Counted from the stretch's first letter, positions 26,440 through 34,951 are shown. The stretch is DNA of 40,605 nucleotides from Flavobacterium tiangeerense (GCF_007830355.1 NZ_VLKO01000016.1:1-40605); one strand, 5' to 3'. A program made the numbers and translations. Notes: a model not told the origin generated them from the sequence alone.

Positions 26440-27648
26440 ATGAATGTTCTTTTTTTAACAATGGCTAGAATTGGCTCTCTTGAAGATAGAGGAGTTTACA
26501 CCGATCTTTTGAGAAAGTTTCATGATGAAGGTCATAACGTTTTTGTTGTTACTCCAATGGAACGAAGAGAAAATAAAAAAACTACACTTGTAAAAGAAAA
26601 AGGCGGAGTAATTTTAAATATTCAAACCTTAAATATTCAAAAAACAAATATTATAGAAAAAGGAATTGGAACACTTGCTATTGAATACCAATTTCTTAGA
26701 GGTATAAAAAAATATTTTTCGGATGTAAGCTTTGATTTAATCATATACTCAACACCACCAATAACTTTTTCTAAAGTAATAAGCTTCGTCAAAAAAAGAG
26801 ATAATGCCTATTCTTATTTATTACTAAAAGATATCTTTCCTCAAAATGCAATCGATATGAAAATGCTAAAAGAAGGAAGTTTATTGCATAAGTTTTTTTT
26901 AAAAAAAGAACAAAAGCTTTACAAAGTATCCGACAGTATTGGCTGTATGTCTGAAGCAAATAAAAAATTTGTTTTAATTCATAATCCTTCACTTAATTCA
27001 GAAAAAGTTGAGGTTAATCCCAATTCCATTTCGCCTTTAGAATTATTTCAAACTGAAGAGGAAAAAAATACAATCAAGAAGAAATATGGACTTCCAATAG
27101 ATAAAAAAGTATTTGTTTATGGTGGAAATTTAGGAAAACCTCAAGGCGTTGACTTCGTAATGGAAACCATTGCAGCAACTAAAAGAGAAGATGTTTTTTT
27201 TCTTGTAATTGGTTCTGGTACGGAATACAATCGTGTAAAAAAATGGTTTGACATAGAGCAACCCAAAAACGCTATGATGATGAAAGGTTTGCCTAAAGAC
27301 GATTATGAATTTCTCTTGAGAGCTTGTGATGTAGGAATGCTTTTTTTACATAAGGATTTTACAATACCCAATTTTCCTTCAAGATTATTGTCTTATTTAG
27401 ATATTAAGCTTCCGGTTCTTGCAGCTACAGATCCTAACACAGACGTAGGTTTAGTAATTGAAAACGCAGAATGTGGCTATTGGATATTGTCTGGAGACCA
27501 AAAAGCAATGCAAGATTCCATTAATAAATTTTGTGATAACGAAGAAAATTATCTTCAAATGAAAGAGAACGCATGGAAACTATTGTTAACGGAATTTCAT
27601 GTAGATTTTTCTTATGAACTTATAAAAAAAAGACTTAAGCATGTATAA
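26440..27648 (+). CDS. Glycosyltransferase family 4, WbuB/FucNAc-transferase-like
   Basis: 402-aa GT-B protein. The LLLKDIFPQNAIDM segment and GSLLHKFFLKKEQKLY are typical of the WbuB group, which transfers L-FucNAc in loci with fnlABC-type genes. The donor domain has FVYGGNLGKPQGVDFV. Its place right after capG supports UDP-L-FucNAc as donor. It overlaps the following phosphoglycosyl transferase by 8 bp. The acceptor is probably the first sugar laid down by that enzyme. Confidence 0.87.
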   Translation: MNVLFLTMARIGSLEDRGVYTDLLRKFHDEGHNVFVVTPMERRENKKTTLVKEKGGVILNIQTLNIQKTNIIEKGIGTLAIEYQFLRGIKKYFSDVSFDLIIYSTPPITFSKVISFVKKRDNAYSYLLLKDIFPQNAIDMKMLKEGSLLHKFFLKKEQKLYKVSDSIGCMSEANKKFVLIHNPSLNSEKVEVNPNSISPLELFQTEEEKNTIKKKYGLPIDKKVFVYGGNLGKPQGVDFVMETIAATKREDVFFLVIGSGTEYNRVKKWFDIEQPKNAMMMKGLPKDDYEFLLRACDVGMLFLHKDFTIPNFPSRLLSYLDIKLPVLAATDPNTDVGLVIENAECGYWILSGDQKAMQDSINKFCDNEENYLQMKENAWKLLLTEFHVDFSYELIKKRLKHV

Positions 27649-28258
27649 AAACTTCATTAAGCGCTTTATTGATTTTATTGTAGCTTTTTTGGGACTTTTA
27701 GTATTAAGTCCAATATTTCTATTCGTTACAATTGGATTGTTTTTTGCCAATAATGGAAAACCTTTTTTCTTTCAATTGCGTCCAGGAAAAGAGGAAAAAA
27801 TATTTAAGATTATTAAGTTTAAAACAATGAATGACAAAATGGATGATAAGGGAAATTTACTTTCCGATACTAAGCGTTTAACTACAATTGGTAGTTTTGT
27901 TCGTAAAGCGTCATTAGACGAGATTCCACAGTTGATAAATGTAATTCTCGGTGACATGAGTTTGATTGGACCACGACCATTATTGGTATCATATCTTCCT
28001 TATTATACCAATGAAGAAAGACTACGTCATACCGTCCTACCAGGGATTACTGGCTTAGCTCAAGTCAACGGAAGAAACACGGTAAAATGGGATGATCGAC
28101 TTCGTTATGATGTAGAATATGTGAAAAATATTTCATTTAGAAATGATGTTTTAATAATCATTAATTCTATCAATGTTGTTTTGTTTTCAAAAGGACTGAG
28201 TGTGGATCCAAGTATTTTAATGAAAGATCTTAATGATGAGAGAAGAAATAGAGATTAG
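27641..28258 (+). CDS. Initiating phosphoglycosyl transferase, PglC type
   Basis: 205-aa monotopic PGT. One N-terminal hydrophobic re-entrant segment (FIVAFLGLLVLSPIFLFVTI) is followed by FKTM, the catalytic Asp-Glu of LDEIPQLINVILGDMSL, GPRP and PGITGLAQVNGRN. It moves a sugar-1-phosphate to undecaprenyl phosphate and so starts the repeat unit. The short form usually uses UDP-diNAcBac or a related amino sugar. It overlaps the upstream GT4 by 8 bp and the downstream GNAT gene by 26 bp. A second PGT lies at 30110. Confidence 0.93.
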   Translation: MYKNFIKRFIDFIVAFLGLLVLSPIFLFVTIGLFFANNGKPFFFQLRPGKEEKIFKIIKFKTMNDKMDDKGNLLSDTKRLTTIGSFVRKASLDEIPQLINVILGDMSLIGPRPLLVSYLPYYTNEERLRHTVLPGITGLAQVNGRNTVKWDDRLRYDVEYVKNISFRNDVLIIINSINVVLFSKGLSVDPSILMKDLNDERRNRD

Positions 28259-28979
28259 TAGATACGAAAAAGTTGATAAGGATTTTGATTCAATTATTGA
28301 TTTACATAAATTAATTTCAAAAGGAACAAATTTAGAGGAGCATTTAATTTATTTTGATGATAACTTCCCTCTTTTTTTTAAAAAAGTGATATATAATAAA
28401 ACTTTTGATTTTATTACAGTATTGAAGATAAACAAAGTTTTAAGCGGTTTTATTCATTTTAAATTATTTGAAAACACCATTTTTTTAAATAATATATGTT
28501 TGAATATTTCTGCTCAAGGCAATGGAATGGGGAAATATTTTTTAAAAGAAAGTTTAAATTTAGTTATTGATGAGACTCGAGAGAATTTTGAATTGGATGT
28601 ATTCCTTTCTAATAGTAAAGCATTAAATTGGTATTTAAATCTTGGATTAGAAATTCAAAAAAAATCAACTTGGGTTGAGATATTGCAGGAAAGTCAAAAA
28701 AATGTAGATAAAAAGTCACCAGGAATCGATTTTTTAAATGATAACAATGGTTTCAAAAGTATTTTTTACAAAAAAAATAAAGTGGGTACATTTGTAAACA
28801 AAAAAACTATTTTGGTGCACGATTTAATAATTCTTGAAAAAATTCTAAACACAGAATATTGTATAGTTACCAATCAAGATTTTACGATTGTTACCACAAA
28901 CGATTATAACTTTGCAGTTTTAGAAATTTCGGCTCGAATGAAAGGTAAGTTAAAAGATGTTATTAATAATTTAAAATGA
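28233..28979 (+). CDS. GNAT-family acyltransferase
   Basis: 248-aa protein with a GNAT core in the N-terminal half. ICLNISAQGNGMGKYFLKESL (about 89-109) is the acetyl-CoA-binding motif A and SNSKALNWYLNLGL is the motif B region. The C-terminal 90 residues are not recognisable to me. Its start overlaps the PGT gene by 26 bp. No PglD-type acetyltransferase is present, so this enzyme could acylate the 4-amino group of the bacillosamine-type sugar. Two adjacent ATGs (28233, 28236) can serve as start. Confidence 0.75.
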   Translation: MMREEIEISRYEKVDKDFDSIIDLHKLISKGTNLEEHLIYFDDNFPLFFKKVIYNKTFDFITVLKINKVLSGFIHFKLFENTIFLNNICLNISAQGNGMGKYFLKESLNLVIDETRENFELDVFLSNSKALNWYLNLGLEIQKKSTWVEILQESQKNVDKKSPGIDFLNDNNGFKSIFYKKNKVGTFVNKKTILVHDLIILEKILNTEYCIVTNQDFTIVTTNDYNFAVLEISARMKGKLKDVINNLK

Positions 28980-28984
28980 TATGA

Positions 28985-30061
28985 ATGCATACTATTTATA
29001 ATTTAAGTACAGAAGAGGGAATTGATAAATATAAATTTATGTTGTCTTCCTTTTGTGAAAACAATCCTTATTATCTAATTGACTATATAAATATTTTCAG
29101 TAACAGTCTAAAAAATTTGATGTGTTTTTCATTAGTTTCTGAAGAAAGTAATTCGGTTATTTTAATGCCAGGATATTTAAAACCGATTGTAATTGGAAAT
29201 GAAACAACACATTACTTCGATTTTATAACACCTTATGGTTATTCGGGTCCTTTTTTTTCAGAAAATACTAGAGATTCTGATATTAATTTTTTTTGGGATC
29301 AAGTCGATAAATGGTATGCAGAAAACGATGTTGTTTCAGAATTTATAAGATTTAATCTTTCTGGAAATCAAACAAATTATTCAGGAAAAATTTTTCCTAC
29401 AATGTTAAACGTCAAAGGAAAAATTATAGATAAAGAAAATCAATGGAAAGAATTTGATGCTAAAGTTCGTAAGAATGTAAAAAGGGCTGAAAGAGAAAAT
29501 CTTTCTAGTAAAGTTTTCTACATAAATATTCCTAAAGAAAAAGTTAAAGAGTTTTATGAAATTTACATTCAAACGATGAATAGAACTAATGCAAATGAAA
29601 ACTTTTTATATACTATAGAACAATTTCAGATATTTCTAAATAACAATAAGCAACATGCAGCAATCTGTACTGTTTATTTTGAGAATATACCTGTTTCTTC
29701 CGAACTTCTATTAGTTTCAAAAGATACAATTTTTTCTTTCCTTGGTGGAACAAATGAGCTTTATTTTGATAAAAGACCCAATGATTTCCTTAAAGTTGAA
29801 GTACTAAATTGGGCTCGATCAATAGATAAAAAATACTACGTACTTGGGGGTGGATATGGTTTTGAAGACGGAATTTTTAAATATAAAAAATCTTTTTTTC
29901 CTGATGATGTAGTGCCATATTACACAGGTAGAAAAATTATAAACAATAAAGTTTATGAAGAACTAGTTAATAAATTAAATAAAGTTAGATTTTCTAATGG
30001 TTTGCCTACTTTAGAAATTGAGGATAATACTTTTTTTCCTTTATATAATAAACTTGACTGA
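28985..30061 (+). CDS. FemAB/GNAT-like acyl or aminoacyl transferase
   Basis: 358-aa protein of the FemAB-like GNAT group. KVRKNVKRAERENL (about 162-175) is the typical basic helix and FLGGTNELYFDKRPNDFLKV (about 252-271) the second-domain signature. GGGYGFEDGIFKYKKSFFP near the end is also a family mark. Homologues move acetyl or aminoacyl groups to cell-envelope amines. It begins 5 bp after the GNAT gene and precedes the second PGT. An N-acyl or aminoacyl decoration of an amino sugar is the likeliest role. Confidence 0.75.
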   Translation: MHTIYNLSTEEGIDKYKFMLSSFCENNPYYLIDYINIFSNSLKNLMCFSLVSEESNSVILMPGYLKPIVIGNETTHYFDFITPYGYSGPFFSENTRDSDINFFWDQVDKWYAENDVVSEFIRFNLSGNQTNYSGKIFPTMLNVKGKIIDKENQWKEFDAKVRKNVKRAERENLSSKVFYINIPKEKVKEFYEIYIQTMNRTNANENFLYTIEQFQIFLNNNKQHAAICTVYFENIPVSSELLLVSKDTIFSFLGGTNELYFDKRPNDFLKVEVLNWARSIDKKYYVLGGGYGFEDGIFKYKKSFFPDDVVPYYTGRKIINNKVYEELVNKLNKVRFSNGLPTLEIEDNTFFPLYNKLD

Positions 30062-30109
30062 TTTTAATAAAATTAAAAAGGTATTAAATAATAGTAAGTC
30101 TTATAATCA

Positions 30110-30673
30110 ATGCTCAAACGACTTTTTGATATTTTATTTTCTATATCAGCTATATTGCTTTTTGGCTGGATTGTAGTCTTTTCTTTAGTTGTCGCAGCAG
30201 TTGCTACTAATAGTAATGGCTTATTTTTTCAAAAACGTATAGGTCGTTATGGCGTTACTTTCACAATCATAAAGCTTCGTACTCTTTGCACTTATACTGA
30301 TGGTACTATTTCGATACCCAGAGTAGGTTTACTTTTAAGAAAAAGCAAGCTGGATGAACTACCTCAATTAGTCAATATACTTGTTGGTCACATGAGTTTT
30401 GTGGGGCCACGGCCAGATATAGTAGGATACTACAACAGCTTGCAAGGGGAAGAGCGACTGATTTTACAACTAAAGCCAGGCTTGACGAGTGAGGCATCGC
30501 TAAAATATTTTGATGAGGAAGTTCTTTTACAACAACAGGAAAACCCAAAGGAATACAATGACACTGTTATTTTTCCAGATAAAGTAAAACTAAATTTACA
30601 CTATTATTACAACCATTCAATACTAGGAGACATAAAAATTATTTACAAAACATTATTGAGATACATACAATGA
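30110..30673 (+). CDS. Second phosphoglycosyl transferase
   Basis: 187-aa monotopic PGT. The N-terminal re-entrant hydrophobic segment, KLRTL, catalytic Asp-Glu in KLDELPQLVNILVGHMSFVG and GPRPD are present. It differs from the PGT at 27641: the C-terminal region reads PGLTSEASLKYFDEE instead of the GLAQVNGR motif, a form I associate with Bacteroidetes aminosugar loci. It overlaps the next aminotransferase by 4 bp (ATGA), so it is probably the partner that uses the 4-aminosugar product. Confidence 0.9.
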   Translation: MLKRLFDILFSISAILLFGWIVVFSLVVAAVATNSNGLFFQKRIGRYGVTFTIIKLRTLCTYTDGTISIPRVGLLLRKSKLDELPQLVNILVGHMSFVGPRPDIVGYYNSLQGEERLILQLKPGLTSEASLKYFDEEVLLQQQENPKEYNDTVIFPDKVKLNLHYYYNHSILGDIKIIYKTLLRYIQ

Positions 30674-31824
30674 ACAATCAAAAAATATGGCTTTCTTCAC
30701 CACACATGGGAGGAAATGAGCAAAACTATGTAAACGAGGCTTTTGATACCAACTGGGTTGCACCCTTGGGTCCTAATGTAAATGGTTTAGAACAGGATTT
30801 GGAATCCTATTTGGGGAAAGATGCTGCTGTTGGAGCACTTAGTTCGGGTACAGCTGCCATCCATTTGGGTTTAATTTTATTAGGGGTTCAAGCAGGAGAT
30901 GTGGTTTTGTGTCAAAGTATGACGTTTTCAGCATCAGCAAATCCTATTTTGTATCAAGGGGCTATTCCTGTTTTTATTGATAGTGAATCACAAACATGGA
31001 ACCTTTGTCCCATTGCTCTAGAACAAGCCATTGTAAGTGAAATTGCCAAAGGCAAAAAACCAAAAGCCATCATTGCAGTACACTTGTATGGGGTTCCGTA
31101 TCAAATTGAAGCGGTGCGCGCAGTTGCTGATGCCTACCAAATCCCAATTTTGGAGGACAGTGCGGAGGCACTAGGCAGTGCTTACAAAGGACAAAAATGC
31201 GGTACTTTTGGAGATATTGGAGTGTTGTCTTTTAACGGTAATAAAATCATCACTACTTCTGGCGGTGGTGCTATTGTAACTCCTACCGCAGCCCTAAAGA
31301 AAAAAGCTGTTTTCTATGCGACTCAATCTAGAGATGATGCACCTCATTACCAGCACAGTGCCATTGGGTACAACTACCGCATGAGTAATATTTGTGCCGG
31401 AATTGGAAGAGGGCAAATGGAAGTGCTGGATGCACACGTGGCCAAACGCAGAGCGATGCATGATTTTTATGATGATATCTTTCAGAATTATAAAGGGATT
31501 TCGGTTTTTACAGTACCTAATGATGATTATTTTGCAAATTATTGGTTGAGTGCAATTATCGTAGATCCTGTTTTAGCAAATGGGTTAACACGTGAGACCT
31601 TGCGTTTGGCATTAGAAGCTGAAAATATAGAATCTAGACCATTATGGAAACCGATGCATTTGCAACCTATTTTTGAAAAGTATCCGTATTATGGAGGTAC
31701 TGTTTCTGAAAGCTTGTTTGATACTGGGTTGTGTATGCCGTCAGGATCTAATTTATCCGATGGAGATCGAGAACGTATTGCTAAGGTATTGACTGCAATT
31801 TTAGAACCTTTTTATAAGCGATAG
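30670..31824 (+). CDS. UDP-4-keto-sugar aminotransferase, PglE-like
   Basis: PLP-dependent DegT/DnrJ/EryC1/StrS aminotransferase, 384 aa. SSPHMGGNEQNYVNEAFDTN at the start is typical of PglE and relatives. The PLP lysine is Lys192 in SFNGNKIITTSGGG, and EDSAEALGS (162-170) holds the PLP aspartate. It should aminate the 4-keto product of the PglF-like dehydratase at 32888, giving UDP-4-amino-4,6-dideoxy-GlcNAc. Its start overlaps the second PGT's stop. It is the last gene before the right-hand repeats. Confidence 0.9.
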   Translation: MNNQKIWLSSPHMGGNEQNYVNEAFDTNWVAPLGPNVNGLEQDLESYLGKDAAVGALSSGTAAIHLGLILLGVQAGDVVLCQSMTFSASANPILYQGAIPVFIDSESQTWNLCPIALEQAIVSEIAKGKKPKAIIAVHLYGVPYQIEAVRAVADAYQIPILEDSAEALGSAYKGQKCGTFGDIGVLSFNGNKIITTSGGGAIVTPTAALKKKAVFYATQSRDDAPHYQHSAIGYNYRMSNICAGIGRGQMEVLDAHVAKRRAMHDFYDDIFQNYKGISVFTVPNDDYFANYWLSAIIVDPVLANGLTRETLRLALEAENIESRPLWKPMHLQPIFEKYPYYGGTVSESLFDTGLCMPSGSNLSDGDRERIAKVLTAILEPFYKR

Positions 31825-31959
31825 CGGGTTAGTAGTAGGAGTTGTTTATAAATAGTATTAGGCGACTATATGTAGGAGTGTTTTATCGCATTGGTTTTTT
31901 TGAGTAGCTTTTTTACTGAAGATTAATAACGTTCGATCTTAGACTTTTGTCTTTGTAAT

Positions 31960-31987
31960 TTGTCATGCTGAGGAATGAAGCATCTCT
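31960..31987 (+). repeat. 28-nt dispersed repeat, copy 1
   Basis: TTGTCATGCTGAGG, then AAGCATCTCT at the end. It matches 32507-32534 at all but two or three positions (aatg against tacg in the middle). I remember this wording as a common dispersed non-coding word in Bacteroidetes genomes, but have not checked that here. Confidence 0.7.
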
Positions 31988-32034
31988 GTATATGAATCAT
32001 TTTAACAAACGATTTTGTTGTCAATTTAATTCTT

Positions 32035-32134
32035 TTCTTTTGCCTTGATGCAAAAGAAACAAAAGATCAAGCCTGAAAATTCAAAACTTAAAAACTATCT
32101 CAAAACTGCGTTCCGCAGCCCGAGCCGTTCGGCT
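32035..32134 (+). repeat. Chain of three small perfect hairpins leading into a repeat core
   Basis: TTCTTTTG (32035-32042) pairs with CAAAAGAA (32051-32058). CTGCG (32106-32110) pairs with CGCAG (32114-32118). AGCCG (32123-32127) pairs with CGGCT (32130-32134). The 73-nt core starts at 32146. The whole looks like one structured non-coding element of about 185 nt. Confidence 0.65.
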
Positions 32135-32145
32135 TTCAGCCTCAA

Positions 32146-32218
32146 CTTGCGGACTGCTGCCACTGCGTTTTTTCGTTGTTTTTTTACGTTTTTAATTTAA
32201 GGGCGGTTTTTCCGAATT
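32146..32218 (+). repeat. 73-nt repeat core, third copy
   Basis: Same length and wording as the cores at 108-180, 282-354 and 32328-32400: a GGACTGCTGCCACTGCG head, T-rich middle, and AATTTAAGGGCGGTTTTTCC tail. The copy at 32328 begins 182 bp later. Confidence 0.85.
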
Positions 32219-32327
32219 GCTTTCAGTAGACTTTATTCTTTAACCTGAAACTTGAAACTAAGCTTTCTTCACTAAGGACTAATTACTGATGACTGAGTAC
32301 TGAATACAGCACACTTTCCTCCCTCAA

Positions 32328-32488
32328 CTCGAGGACTGCTGCCACTGCGTTTTTTCGTTGTTTTTTTACGTTTTTAATTTAAGGGCGGTTTTTCCGAATT
32401 GATTTTCGGAGGAGTGTTTTTTAAAACTGAAAGCTAATTACTAATGGCGAACTATATAGAAATTTGACTCAGAACCTCAGTTCCTTAG
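32328..32488 (+). repeat. Right copy of the 161-nt direct repeat bracketing the locus
   Basis: Gap-free match to 282-442 (about 143 of 161 identical by eye), same orientation, offset by 32046 bp. It contains the fourth 73-nt core and the 88-nt extension ending CTCAGTTCCTTAG. Everything from rfbB to the PglE-like gene lies between the two copies. Confidence 0.85.
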
Positions 32489-32506
32489 TACCCTCGACTT
32501 TTTATT

Positions 32507-32534
32507 TTGTCATGCTGAGGTACGAAGCATCTCT
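32507..32534 (+). repeat. 28-nt dispersed repeat, copy 2
   Basis: Second copy of the word at 31960-31987, same orientation, 547 bp downstream. Confidence 0.7.
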
Positions 32535-32716
32535 ACATAGTTTTCATTTTTGCAGGCGCTTAAGTTTTTTTATGAATATTCTTTTCTTTTGTCTTGATTA
32601 CTCACGAGTTATTAATTATGGGTGTTCGTGAATTGTCATTTCAAAAGAAACAAAAATTATTCACGGATTAATATTGTTTATTTTGGTATTCATGAATCTT
32701 CGATTTAAGCCTGAAA

Positions 32717-32791
32717 AATGTAAAATGTAAAATGTTAAATGTATACTGTAAACTGATCACTGTAAACTGACTACTGTAAACTAAAAACCGA
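32717..32791 (+). repeat. Simple-sequence tract of AATGTAAA/ACTGTAAA units
   Basis: A tract of imperfect 8-10-nt units (aatgtaaa three times, then actgtaaact three times) lies directly before the promoter of the dehydratase gene. It is non-coding. It is related in style to the GTGAATA tract at 23122-23160. Confidence 0.65.
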
Positions 32792-32812
32792 AAACACATT
32801 TTTGAAGGAAAC

Positions 32813-32841
32813 TTGTAAGAACAATATTTTCCTTATCTTTG
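32813..32841 (+). promoter_or_regulatory. Bacteroidetes-type promoter of the PglF-like gene
   Basis: TTG at 32813-32815, an 18-nt spacer, and TATCTTTG at 32834-32841 match the -33 TTTG / -7 TAnnTTTG pattern. The start codon at 32888 lies about 40 nt beyond the likely transcription start. This makes the gene independent of the upstream cluster. Confidence 0.65.
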
Positions 32842-32887
32842 ATTTCAGAATACGAATTATAATAATGCCATTTTAAAACCTACGAAT

Positions 32888-34870
32888 TTGAGTCGTCCAT
32901 TAACAAAAAAAATTGCCGCATTGTTTACGGAATATTATTCCAATTTGAATTTGCGTTTGAATATTCACAACTTGGGATACTTACCGCGATGGATTATTGT
33001 ATCCATTGATTTGGTAGTTCTTGTTTTATCGTTCTTTTTTACCTACCTGATTTTTAAAGGTACCGGTTTGGATTATGTGATAACCAGTCATTCCGGATGG
33101 TACTTTGCTTCACTATTGTTGTGCAATATCTTTTTCTTTTGGCTTTTCCGAACGTATTCTGGTATCATTCGGCATTCCTCCAATATTGATGCAGTAAAAT
33201 TATTGTTTTCCCAAATATCCGTTTTAGTCATCTTCTTGATTGTTAATTTCTTTTTTGAATTTGCTCAAGGTGAAAAAGTTTTTTTGAATACGGCCTTATT
33301 CATCAATATAGTACTGTCTTTTTGTGGATTGTTTTTATATCGTGTGATTGTAAAACAAACTTTTGAACTCTATTTTTCTGAAAAGAAAAACACCAACCTG
33401 ATTCGAACCGTCATTTACGGTACAGATGCCAATGCAATATCGGTAGCGAATGCGTTAAAATTTGAAACGCCAACGCGTTTTAAAATTGTAGGTTTCATTG
33501 ACAAAAACAATCAAAACGCTTCCAAAAGGATGTTGGATTTACCCATTTTGGTTCAGAAAAAGAAATTACCTGCTATGATGCGTTCTGTGGGAGCAACCAG
33601 TGTGATTTTGGCGGACAAAGCATTGACGAGAGAGGAGCAAATTGTTATAGTAGATCAGTGTTTGGAGTACAATTTAAAAGTGTTTACCGTGCCTTTGATT
33701 TCGGATTGGGAGAACCAACGTGAGATTTCTCAAAAGGTTAAAACCATTCAAATTGAAGATTTGCTAGAACGGAAACCAATAGTTTTGGACAACAAATCTA
33801 TTTCCAAACAATTGAAAGACAAGGTGGTTTTGATTAGTGGTGCTGCTGGCTCTATTGGTAGTGAAATTGTGAGGCAAGTGCTTACTTTTCATCCTAAAAA
33901 AGTCATTATCCTGGATCAAGCCGAAACTCCTTTGCACCATTTGCAATTGGAAACGGATGCAATTAGTACCGACGCTAAAATTAGAACCGTAATTGCAGAT
34001 ATTAGAAACCGGGAAGCGATGGATGTGGTTTTTAAAACCTATAAGCCGCATGTTGTTTTTCATGCTGCTGCCTACAAACACGTTCCGTTGATGGAGGATA
34101 ATCCGTGTCAAGCTATTTTTACCAATGTCAAAGGAACAAAAAATTTAGCGGATTTAGCGTGCGCTTATAACGTCAAAAAATTTGTAATGGTCTCCACAGA
34201 CAAAGCGGTAAACCCAAGTAATGTAATGGGGGCTAGCAAACGCATTGCAGAGAAATACGTACAGTCCTTGCATTTGAAAAACCAACAAGAAAAAGGGGAG
34301 CAGGCTACCAAATTTATTACCACTCGTTTTGGAAATGTATTGGGTTCCAATGGTTCTGTAGTGCCACTTTTTACAAAACAAATTGCTGCGGGTGGCCCTG
34401 TGACCATAACCCACAAGGATATTATTCGGTATTTCATGACGATCCCTGAGGCATGCCAACTCGTATTAGAAGCGGGAGCTATGGGCAAGGGCGGCGAAAT
34501 TTATATATTTGATATGGGTAAGCCTGTGAAAATTATAGATTTGGCTCGAAAAATGATCAAGTTGGCTGGTTTTATACCAGAACGCGATATTAAAATACAG
34601 GTTGTGGGATTGAGGCCAGGTGAAAAACTTTACGAAGAATTGTTAAATGACACCTCGAAGTCCTTGCCTACCTATCATTCTAAAATTATGATAGCACAAG
34701 AATTGCAAGAGGAATACGAGACCTTACATCAAGATGTGAGTGATTTGATTCATATTGCAGAAGGGTATACCAATGATGCCATGGTGGCGCAGATGAAAAA
34801 AATTGTACCTGAGTTTAAAAGTATGAACTCTACTTTTGAAACGCTAGATGCTGTGGAATTGCATTCTTAA
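32888..34870 (+). CDS. Membrane-bound UDP-GlcNAc 4,6-dehydratase (PglF/WbpM/CapD type)
   Basis: 660-aa protein. Four hydrophobic segments at the N-terminus (about 30-155) and a CoA-binding-like region precede the catalytic SDR domain. GAAGSIGSEIVRQ (about 318-330) binds NAD, and STDKAVNPSNVMGASKR (about 436-452) carries the Lys and the Met that replaces Tyr in this family. It makes UDP-4-keto-6-deoxy-GlcNAc, the substrate of the PglE-like aminotransferase upstream. The start is TTG: no in-frame ATG exists between the upstream stop (TGA at 32840) and the first domain. It has its own promoter and lies outside the repeat-bracketed segment. Confidence 0.92.
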   Translation: MSRPLTKKIAALFTEYYSNLNLRLNIHNLGYLPRWIIVSIDLVVLVLSFFFTYLIFKGTGLDYVITSHSGWYFASLLLCNIFFFWLFRTYSGIIRHSSNIDAVKLLFSQISVLVIFLIVNFFFEFAQGEKVFLNTALFINIVLSFCGLFLYRVIVKQTFELYFSEKKNTNLIRTVIYGTDANAISVANALKFETPTRFKIVGFIDKNNQNASKRMLDLPILVQKKKLPAMMRSVGATSVILADKALTREEQIVIVDQCLEYNLKVFTVPLISDWENQREISQKVKTIQIEDLLERKPIVLDNKSISKQLKDKVVLISGAAGSIGSEIVRQVLTFHPKKVIILDQAETPLHHLQLETDAISTDAKIRTVIADIRNREAMDVVFKTYKPHVVFHAAAYKHVPLMEDNPCQAIFTNVKGTKNLADLACAYNVKKFVMVSTDKAVNPSNVMGASKRIAEKYVQSLHLKNQQEKGEQATKFITTRFGNVLGSNGSVVPLFTKQIAAGGPVTITHKDIIRYFMTIPEACQLVLEAGAMGKGGEIYIFDMGKPVKIIDLARKMIKLAGFIPERDIKIQVVGLRPGEKLYEELLNDTSKSLPTYHSKIMIAQELQEEYETLHQDVSDLIHIAEGYTNDAMVAQMKKIVPEFKSMNSTFETLDAVELHS

Positions 34871-34896
34871 TAGAGATGCGGTTTATAAAGCATAAC

Positions 34897-34951
34897 AAAC
34901 ACTCGAGCAGTCCATTTCGATAAAAGAAATAGTCAATTCGAGTGTTTTTTT
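34897..34951 (+). terminator. Rho-independent terminator after the dehydratase
   Basis: AAACACTCGA (34897-34906) pairs with TCGAGTGTTT (34938-34947), followed by T's. An inner stem ATTTC/GAAAT sits in the long loop. It ends the dehydratase transcript before the separate wza promoter. Confidence 0.75.

Larger units (their letters stand above)
31825..32812. other. ~1-kb non-coding region rich in repeats
   Basis: No gene is visible on either strand. The region holds two copies of the 73-nt core (32146-32218, 32328-32400), the right copy of the 161-nt direct repeat, two copies of a 28-nt word (31960-31987, 32507-32534), small perfect hairpins, and simple sequence of the AAACTGA/TGTAAACTGA kind. 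The capD-like promoter follows at 32813. Confidence 0.8.
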
